Source: Capitulum mitella (lineage: Eukaryota; Arthropoda; Thecostraca; Pollicipedomorpha; Pollicipedidae). From it: a DNA stretch of 64,000 nt. Positions 55,704 to 64,000 of this stretch are shown one piece after another. A program made the position numbers and the translations under genes. The notes beneath the pieces were generated by a model. That model did not search any database. It had not been told where the DNA came from and was given only the letters and a program-made list of their open reading frames with translations. The DNA is taken from the NCBI GenBank assembly GCA_030062745.1, contig CP099847.1, forward strand, positions 3,394,304 through 3,458,303, written 5' to 3'. Each line of letters begins with the position of its first letter. Within the stretch, counting starts at the first letter, position 1.

Positions 55704-55990
55704 GGCGCCGGCCCTGCATGACCGCGCGCGGCACGACCGCCCTAGCCGACCACGGCCTGAGTCCGCCTAATGGTCTGCCAGGCAGGCTGCAGTGGTGGCC
55801 GCTCGCCTTGGCCCGGCGCTAGGTCACGGTCGAGCCACCGCAGCGGGCTTCGGCGGAGAGCGGTTGAATGGCACATCGGTGCGCTGACTGATGGTCCTCA
55901 GCGCCACACCTCTGCCATAAGCGGTAGAACGGAGAGGCGGATGGCAAGACGGCGTCCATCCCACCGCGCCGGTATCGCCATGTAAAAGTC

Positions 55991-58900
55991 AACACCAAAT
56001 ACACCGATAAAAGCTAGGCAGCTGCTAGCTGCGGCGTAAAAAGTCATCGGCCAGCAGCACCATTGTCACAGCCGTGTCTCTGCACAGTATCACTGCCCAG
56101 TCACCTCAGACTCCTCAGAAAATCGCAGAGAAAACAGGAGCTCACGACACAGCAGCCATGACAGTCAAGCGCTCGAATCGAGATCGAGATCAAGCTAATG
56201 TAAAATATCATTTTTCTCATGCATCATGTAATCTGCGCCCCAAGCCTCGCAGGTAGCCCCTAGGCTGAGAATCTTGGCGACTCCCTAGGAAGGAGAACTT
56301 CCCATCAATCTTGCGGATCAATATGTTTCAGATTTTTTCCAGTTCATTCCATGGGGGTGGTTCGCCGCTGACCGCACTGACTATGTCGTTAGGAGCCAGG
56401 TGACCTCGCTGTGCCCTTCTCCATCGGGGGATTTACCTGCCACTACAGGAATTTGCTCGCCAAATGATTTGCTAAATGGATCCTGAAGGGGGAGAATACA
56501 CCCTTTTCATACCTCAAACCACTTATGATTTCGGTGACTTTACTTGGACAGTTAGGAAACACAGGAGAATTATATTTTGGGGTTAAAGAGGAAAACATTT
56601 CTGAAGAACAAGGGAGGTATCGACCCCAACCCCACTGGATGCGCCTATGTAGCCACCTCCATGGGGCTGTCCGTAGAGGTGGCCTTGTCGGTATCTGAGC
56701 ACCTTTCCCCACCTGTTCGAAAGCATTGGCAAAAAGAATAAAAGTAAAACTGTTTCATAACATACCAGATAGTGGTTCACTATGTCTTTTGCCGCCGCGA
56801 AGTACCTGGAACTCCGTATCATTTCTATGATGGCGCAGTAACGAAAATCATGCAGCACAAACATGGCAAGGTTGCCCTAATTGCGCGTGTTTTGCAGTGT
56901 CTTGCTAGAAACTGAATAAGAAATAGTAGGCAAGGACTGAAGTTTTAAAACAACGGATATGGTGGTCAGAGGAACAGAGAAGTGGGAAATGCATTTGGGA
57001 AGAGAACGTATATGAGAAAGAATAAGACAGTTTTTCCATATCACAGTGATAGTGCCCGTTTTCGAAAAGGTGGCGCAAATTGGGCAGCCGGCCCATACCT
57101 ATAGGTTGTGAATCGCAAAATGCGTTTGAAACAGTGATTTAAATAAGACTGAAAGCTTAATTTCGGGTGAGGCTGGATACCATTTGTCTCTTCCATGTCT
57201 GGGACGACTTTAGGCTAGCCCTACCATTTTAATGTCTTCTCCTGCACTCACTGGCGCAGCCAAAAGGGGGCCGGAGGCCCCGGCCCCCCCCCCCCCAGGT
57301 CCGCTATGGGAATATTTTGGTTTTCCTCTGTGCTTTATCTCATCCTCGACCGTCTACTCAAGAACTGGGGGGTTTCCAGCCCCAGTTACTAGACAAGGTA
57401 AAAGTGATTCAACATTAGTATATTGTTCGGATACCACCTCCATTTCTAAAAATATACAAATGGTAGCATGCCGGCCTCTCAGATCCCTCAAGGCACAGGT
57501 GCAGAGAAACAGATCTAAGGAATACCGCTTCACTAGTTACATCCGACAAAACTACGTACGGAGATTGCCATGACCAAAAGTACTTAACCACTACTACTAC
57601 ATATTACGAGGTGAGGTACACAATCTACCAAGTTCCTACAAGACCGAGTATTTTTCGTTCTGGCCAAGCCAGAACGGAATTTCGGCAGTCTCTTACATGG
57701 TTTCGCCGGTGGGAGGTCGCTCCCCTACGTCAGTCGAGACGGCGTCACGGTGTGAGCCCAACGCAGGAATCCCTCGAACTCCGCCTCCCTCGAACTCCCG
57801 CCTACCGGCCGGCGGAAGCTTTTATACCCCCGCGCGGTTCCAAGTTTACGCGTTCTCCGCCCCCGGCGCCTACTGCTTATGTCACGTGACGAGCTGTCCC
57901 TCGCGTGGCGTCAACGATCCGGCGGAGAATTCCATGCGCTCATTTGCGGCCATCTGCTCAGGATTAGAAGTCCTCGGTGCCCTGGGGCGCTTACGCGTTC
58001 TCCGCCCCCGGCGCCTACTGCTTATGGACTCGCCCTGCCGGTCGCCGGTCGGCCGCCGGTGCCGAGGAGGGAATTTGTTCCACATCCCTCCCTTCTTAGT
58101 CTTCCTCAGATGATTCCGACGTCGGGGTGGGAAAACGTCGGACTCCGTTCCTGTGAATCGAAAAGTGGTTTCAACATTTTCTCTGACAAAAACGGGTCTG
58201 GCGGACAACTGGACACGCATGGGAGGCTAAACCCCATTACTTTGAAATTTCGTATTGAAAATGCTTACATCAACAATTCGAGGTACTTTAGGGGTACGCC
58301 TCCTGGTCACCGTCGGGGTCGCCCGGTGCTCGGTGACTCGGGTCAGGAGGGGGACCGCCTTCAGCTCGTCCCGGACCTCCTTCCTGGGTTTCGTCTTTGT
58401 AGGAGGGAATTTGTTCCACACCGCATGTTTTGCAAAAACCATTGCATATCGTCTTCCCAGAGGCGGTTTTTATGGTTTCAGATCGCGCTGAGCTCCGCCC
58501 CCGCCCTTAAAAAAATCCTGGCTACGCCTCCGCCTGCACTCATGGAAAGGGTGTAAGCAATGAAGACCGAAATATAGCACGGAATGTGTGGTGCAGGTGT
58601 GATTCAAACGAAAAATTTATTAGCTGTTGACCTTCATTCTCTTGCTTCATTAATGACGCTATTAAGACAGTCTATGGCGACATTTTTAACTAATGTAACT
58701 ACCGGTAACCTTCATGGATTACCGATTGGTAGACAAGAACACCGGTGAATCGAATCAGTGCTGTGGCTGTCTCATTCTCGTCGACGTCCCAACGATGGAC
58801 AACATTACGGAAGTGTCCACGGAGCCTCTTGGGGAATCGCACTATGTGAAACCCCTGTTGATGCGTTACAAACAGGTATGCACATGTACCATTTGTACAG

Positions 58901-58993
58901 TCCTCGGCACTCTCGACAAAATCGTGGGCACGGATCTAAAAAACACAGTCGTCAGGATACAAGCGGCTCTGGTGCGAACGGAGCAGTAACCCG
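55991..58993. other. repeat-rich interval, no gene recognised
   Basis: A C-run lies at 57286-57297. GGCCGGAGGCCCCGGCC near 57270 is self-complementary. Two copies of CGCGTTCTCCGCCCCCGGCG occur at about 57849 and 57994, and two copies of AGGAGGGAATTTGTTCCACA at about 58065 and 58400. These look like remnants of transposable elements. An open frame at 58714-58989 (91 codons) has no recognisable motif. Confidence 0.45.
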
Positions 58994-60385
58994 CATGCAG
59001 ATGACATGATCACTGTGCAGTCCTAAGATAGTGGTGCAGGCCTTGCATTATCAAATGTGTGGTCACAAAAGTCTTGACTGAGCAGGGAAGTTTAAATGTG
59101 TGAGATTTATTTCCTGTCTTCTCAGGTGCACATATGGTTGGGTAGGGCACTGTGTGTGTTTTGATTCATATAATAGCTGTATCTTGCAAGGTTGGAACAG
59201 GAGTGGAGTCATGTTGTGTAAAGTCTAATTATGCTGCTTGCCTGGTCTTGGACATGACAATTGTATACTTGCTCAAGGAAGGTGTCATTAATGCTCTTGC
59301 AGGATTTAATGCAAGTCTTTGGTATCCTGTGCATTTGGGAAGTGTGGCAGGCCTACACTGCACCTTGCATCACCATAAGCACTACTTCATTTTTATGAAA
59401 GAAAGCAAAAGGGCTTGGGTGGGATATGTGAAACATACATCTGTGGTGTGGGATTTTCATTGCCAAAAATACTGTTATTACAGTGCCATTTACTTTGGAG
59501 GGTGTCCATACAGTTTGGTTCAGGTTAATTCTTGTTTTTGCCCCATGATGGGAGATGTGCACACAAATTTCCCTCATCTTGGGATTTTGTGTGGACTTGT
59601 GCATACACCCAACTCCTGTTAGTGCTTATTATTGGGAGCTCTGCTTTGCTTTTGATATTGGCCATTAACTCCATGGTCATAGCATTTGGGTTAGTCACTC
59701 AGACTCATAACTGCAAGGTTGCAAGGTCCCAGAACAAATTTTGATACCATCAGCTCTAGATCTTGTGACATGTATGGTGTGGATCAGACATTGGATGCCT
59801 GAGCTCAAGTGACTGTGCACCCTGACCCAAACCAGCCAACAAACCATGTAAATTGATCCATGTTTTGTAGGAATCATTTTCCTTCATTATATATTTGCAA
59901 TGGATTTGTTCAAATTTGTAAATTAGACTTAATACTTTTGAACTCATTTCATTGTGGTGTAAATGTGCAGACAGTGGCACTCCTAGTGATGACAGATGTG
60001 GGGAGGTCATCTAGATTGCATTAGTTTTCTTCATGCAGTTACAGATTTTGAGAACAAAATGGCCTGGTGCATATTGTGCTTAATTCTAGACACTCCAGGA
60101 AACAAGATTTCATGTTGGGCCTTTCCTCAGTTATCCTTTGTCACAGCAATAATCAGAATTGTTTTGGTGTGGATTTGTGATCCCACACCAATGCAGTTTG
60201 CTTTAAATGTTCCATTTATGCCATTTAATAGGTACTTTGCATTGTGCCTAGTTTTTGTGCAGACTAATGAATTTTTGTCACCCATATTGTTGAAACCATG
60301 GTGTTAACTGTAGATTTCAATGTTTTCTGTTCATTTAAAGTACATGGAATAATTGATTGACATGGTTATAAGCATAGGTGGGCAT
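58994..60385. other. CpG-free block, no gene recognised
   Basis: Read base by base, I find no CG dinucleotide across about 1.39 kb. The preceding CpG is at 58992 and the next at 60386. The sequence is rich in TG and CA. The plus-strand open frame of 156 codons at 59152-59622 shows no motif and is probably chance. Confidence 0.75.
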
Positions 60386-60520
60386 CGTTACTCAAAAATG
60401 TAACTTCGTTACTCCTTACTACGTTACTCAGAAAAGTCACTCCGTTATTCGTTACTCCGTTACTCTGCCGTAAAAAGCAACGGAAGTTACCGTTACTCCG
60501 TTATTCCGTTACCTTTTTAA
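60374..60520 (+). mobile_element. hAT-like terminus with GTTACTCC subterminal repeats
   Basis: TAGGTGGGCATCGTTACTCA resembles hAT transposon ends, and GTTACT or GTTACTCCGTTA words recur at least eight times up to 60512. No second terminus or transposase was found, so it is a truncated or non-autonomous copy. It starts exactly where the CpG-free block ends. Confidence 0.45.
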
Positions 60521-60941
60521 ATGCAGTGAAAACCAAGCGAGTGCTGGTTTTAAGTCTTTTATGCTGCTTTGTGGTTGTAAAACATATTCCCTATACAGAC
60601 AGCCAACTCACTTGCGTATGACAGAGTAGCGGCTTCTGAAGGCATTATAATTTTTGACAGGCTCAGGATTTTCAGGATTTCACGTCAGCGGTTACAGAAA
60701 ATAGAAAATGTCGGCATGCGAAATTACCTTCAAAACCAGGACCTCATTTTTATTTTTCAATAAGATACCAGCACTATGATAGATATTCCTGTTACCGATG
60801 ACACTCTCTCGATCTAGTTCTGGTCGCTGAAAGACCCGCTGCAAAAGACCTCTGCTTCGGTTTTAACACGAGCAGTTGGCTTTTGCCTTCAGACTGCTGT
60901 CATATTTGTGGCGGTGTTTGGGCAGGCTGTGCCATGGCTGT

Positions 60942-60945
<4 letters not shown>

Positions 60946-60995
<50 letters not shown>
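60946..60995. repeat. (AT)n/(GT)n microsatellite
   Basis: AT dinucleotides to about 60979, then GT dinucleotides. Confidence 0.95.
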
Positions 60996-63901
60996 TTTTC
61001 CGGGTTGAAGGAATAATAGAATATGATACAACGCGCAATTGATATATTTCGGATTTTTCGGAAAATTCGAGGTCAATAACCTAAGGTGAGGTCAGTTTTA
61101 GCCATTTTCGGATTTGGCCTAAATTTGGGCCGATTTTTATGGGATCTTGATGCTCATATATTATCAGCAGCATGATCCCTAACATGTGCTGCCATCATGA
61201 CACCAGAGCACCAGTGACTTTGGGTCAGGTCATGACCCAATATGGGACTACATGTTGCAAAATCCAAACGGTTTGCTCAGAATTGGCAGTTTGTTGGCCC
61301 TTGAGGTAAACATGGACGCTGGGTGCAAATTCACGGCCAAAAAAAGCTTACCTAGCACCATGGAAAAAACGAGATCACTGGAGATCATCCAAGGTCATCC
61401 GAGGTCAATGACGTCTTTTGACCTGAGCGGTGCACCAAAAAGTTTTCTTGGCCTTGGATTGGTCTCTGTAGTGCGTAAAGATAATGCAAAAGGCAAATCG
61501 ATATTATAAAGCGCATACTAGATGGTCATGCAATTTGTTATTTCTACCGGCGGTCAGCGAAGGTGGCGCTGGATACTAGCGGCGAACGAAATACAGGGCA
61601 CATCAGTGACATCAGCTCACCTCATGCGACCTCTCCCGGTCATCAATGGGACTTCCTGACCGCGGAAAAAACATTCTTCTAGCAACGCGAACCCCGTAAA
61701 AACGTTGAATTTTTCGATTCTGATCATTTAAAAATTTGACCTTAGTTGACCTTAGCTGGCCGTTGGGTCAACCTAACATGGTGCTTAGGTACCACAAGGG
61801 TGCTTTAGTACCTCTTCAGCACCCTTGAAAATACAAATTAGTTATAAAAGCATGGTCATAAGTAAGATGCATCGGAGGATGTTAGCCGATCACAAGTGGA
61901 CCATTTTGGAACGATGATGTGACCTGACCTGATCCCTGTGAAAGGCCAAAATTGATATCAATAAACTCCCTGTTGTCTTACGGCCCAGAATATGTCCCTT
62001 AATTTCAGCTTTTCAAGGACAAAGTATTGTGTCTACCTAATTCCAAGGACGTGTTTTGACCTTTCGTGGCGTCTGGTGGCCTCAAAACTGACCTGAGGCG
62101 AAAATTCCTGAATGTTTCCGCCTCGGTTTGACAAAAACTTTCCGCCGGTGTCTTCCTTTTTCCGTGCGATGTATAGGAGCCGAGATCTTGGGAGGTGCGG
62201 AAATCCGCCCTCCCCCCGGCCGGGCAAAGGGCATTCTGACCCCGGCCGGAGACGGGTTAAAAACACTTCATTTAACCCTATTCTCTGTGGGGGGGTAGAT
62301 TCTGCTCTTCGTGTACTTTTGCTTGTCGCTCCCACACTGTTTGCCGCAGCGCCACAAGATTTTCTGGCATTTCATGGAATTCATACACACGTGTTTTGTC
62401 AACATTTAAAAAAACCGGTCCCGCAGAGGCGGTTCCAAGTCCCGTTTTTGGCGGTAATGTGCTGTGCGTGAAGCTGCAAAGTTGTGCGGTTCACTATCGT
62501 GACATTCTGAGTAGAAATAAAGATCACTGACTCATTTATATAATCATACACATCCTAAACAATGCGTATGCACACACATTTTCAGGCGAACGCACACCCA
62601 AGTCTTGAAAAATGGGGAAGCACACTAGTATGCTTATGGTGCCCTCCCAATTTCGTTTACCTGGATCCACCTCTGCGCTACATATAAACTTAAACTGGCT
62701 TGCAAGTTATACATCTGATGTTTATATCACCCAAAATAAACAAAAACAAAGGAAATTTATTATTTCAAAAATCGCCCTCCTTGCCCTCCCTGGAACTGCC
62801 TATGGTTTTCTATTTTAAATTTCAACTTTCGATATATCAATGACTTGGACATTCCAAGCTGATTGGACATTCCAAGGACATTCATGTTATTCCCATGAAA
62901 ACTGGTTGGTAAACATGGCCGCAGTGACGTGTCAAAATTCCCCAAATTTTGGAGTTTGTGCCATATTTTCGAAATTTTTGAATTTTTGGGGTCCGGAATT
63001 AGAGATCTCGTCGAAACATACTGAATGGCATTCATCCCATTAACATTGGACGAATGAATCTCGAGATTTCTGAGAGGGCGGGGGGGGGGGGCAGAATTGG
63101 TAATCTTCACCTTTCGGCCAATGCATATTTTTCGCCGGTGCAAAAGTGGCAACGGCTTATATCATGTTTGCGTTTGGGCCCTCACTTCTGCGTCTACAAA
63201 AAATAATGTGTCAGCCGAAAGGTGTTTTGGCCAGTTGGTATTTTTTTCGGGAACGTAGTAGTAACTCGAATCGCATGGACAACGCAGCCTGTCCTCCAAG
63301 TTAAAAATGATTTAACCTAACCAAACCTAAAACCTACTGTATGGTTGCAGGGATTGCCCTAGATGGGCATGTAAAACCGATTTTTTGTTAGGTTGAATTT
63401 GCCTGGCTTTTGATTTGGTTAACTCGTATCGGCTGAAGGCAAACATGTGTCAAATGAATCAAAATGCAAGAGTTACCTAACCAAGTCAGTTTACATACCC
63501 AGTAAGGGCCAATGCTTGGAAAAATACCTGAATGGGCTAAATTGTTCATACAACTTGCATTGCCACTTCGGCGTCTACAAAAAATTACACGTAAGCGTCG
63601 GCCGAAAGGTAGATTACCGCAGATCTGCCCCGCCGCAGGCTAATGGAAATCTCACTGTCTACAGAGAACATGGTTAAGGCAAATAATCCAAGCAATAGTC
63701 GACAAGCTTCATAATTATGCTTCACTATTGACAACTTATTGTGTACATTCTGTTCTCGCCTGGAAATATTGTAAATAATGCTTCTTCTTGATATGTGCCT
63801 TTAGGTCTGAAAGGCTACTCTTGTGACCTTGATCATAACCTCTTTCGGTCGGCACAGGACACACGTAAAGATGACGTTTATTTCCCTCCTCCTTCTTAAA
63901 C
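60996..63901. other. repeat-derived interval, no gene recognised
   Basis: AGGTCA or TGACCT words are dense between 61070 and 61930, including a 4-bp-spaced direct repeat at 61392-61407. Segments near 63191-63220 and 63570-63610 share CGTCTACAAAAAAT and GCCGAAAGGT, with an inverted partner near 63105-63120. The segment 62100-62420 looks like part of a decayed element. No coding region was identified. Confidence 0.45.
61392..61407 (+). repeat. AGGTCA direct repeat, spacing 4
   Basis: AGGTCA at 61392 and at 61402, separated by TCCG, preceded by GATCATCCA. The decamer AGGTCATCCR is the same as in the 2512-2560 array. Confidence 0.6.
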
Positions 63902-64000
63902 TTAAAAGTACGTTTCTAGATGTGGCAGTGGGTGACCAAGACCGGGCTCGTTCTCTGCCTCCGAAGCTGAGGCACCGTCGGACTCGGAGTCAAGGTTTTC
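63902..64000 (-). CDS. possible C-terminal coding end entering from the right edge
   Basis: The minus strand is open from the window edge to TAA at 63904-63902 and encodes an acidic, serine-rich tail (NLDSESDGASASEAENEPGL). A minus-strand AATAAA lies about 20 bases beyond the stop (63882-63877). This fits the end of a gene or transposon transposase, but 32 codons are too few for identification. Confidence 0.25.
   Translation of the reverse strand, partial: ENLDSESDGASASEAENEPGLGHPLPHLETYF

Larger units (their letters stand above)
52758..55990 (-). mobile_element. non-LTR retrotransposon (CR1/jockey-type), decayed
   Basis: Read on the minus strand, an endonuclease domain, a reverse transcriptase and a C-terminal domain follow in order. 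The 3' end reads AAATAAACCGAACTG and then AACTG pentamer repeats (52758-52781 on the plus strand), a simple-repeat tail typical of CR1/jockey-clade elements. The 5' limit is uncertain; GC-rich sequence of similar character continues to about 55990. No target duplication was identified. Confidence 0.8.

Noticed and set aside
59152-59622. 156-codon open frame rich in Cys, His and aromatic residues
   Set aside because: It lies in an AT-rich, CpG-free block. It has no motif, and the composition fits chance translation of TG/CA-rich DNA.
1-64000. tRNA, rRNA and CRISPR arrays
   Set aside because: No B-box plus cloverleaf, rRNA core or regularly spaced direct repeats with unique spacers were recognised. 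All tandem arrays seen are contiguous minisatellites or microsatellites.

Overview
This window is animal genomic DNA, most likely from an invertebrate and possibly an arthropod. It carries GT-AG introns, tetraspanin and class-V aminotransferase exons, a Tc1/mariner DNA transposon, Penelope-like and non-LTR retroelements, and many AT and GC-rich tandem repeats. I cannot name the species. GC content is mosaic: very GC- and CpG-rich around the main gene (about 12.5-44 kb), AT-richer on both sides, with two blocks almost empty of CpG.

The central object is one large plus-strand gene, 16085-39424, built here from 17 exons with phase-consistent junctions. The first 12 exons encode a class-V, PLP-dependent, cysteine-desulfurase-like aminotransferase. 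Exon 13 encodes a roughly 450-residue low-complexity linker. Exons 14-17 encode a TtcA-type PP-loop tRNA 2-thiolation domain with cysteine pairs placed as in Fe-S TtcA proteins. A sulfur-mobilising enzyme and a tRNA thiolase therefore appear joined in one polypeptide of about 1,330 residues. One extra base near the end of exon 13 breaks the frame and needs checking. Many introns hold private minisatellites that run into the 3' splice site. In intron 3 the repeat unit is the acceptor plus the first bases of exon 4.

A single-exon tetraspanin gene lies on the minus strand (43071-43787), convergent with the fusion gene.

The left flank (1-12.5 kb) holds two Penelope-like copies in inverted orientation, a third diverged Penelope-like fragment, and a complete but frameshifted DD41D mariner-like element with long terminal inverted repeats. 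It also has TA microsatellites and a CpG-depleted block (9261-11334). The right flank (44-64 kb) holds a decayed non-LTR retrotransposon (about 52758-55990, minus strand), another probable retroelement tail near 50.1 kb, a second CpG-free block (58994-60385) ending at a hAT-like terminus, and assorted unclassified repeats. Direct repeats of AGGTCA-type half-sites with 4-bp spacing occur at three distant places. No tRNA, rRNA or CRISPR array was recognised.
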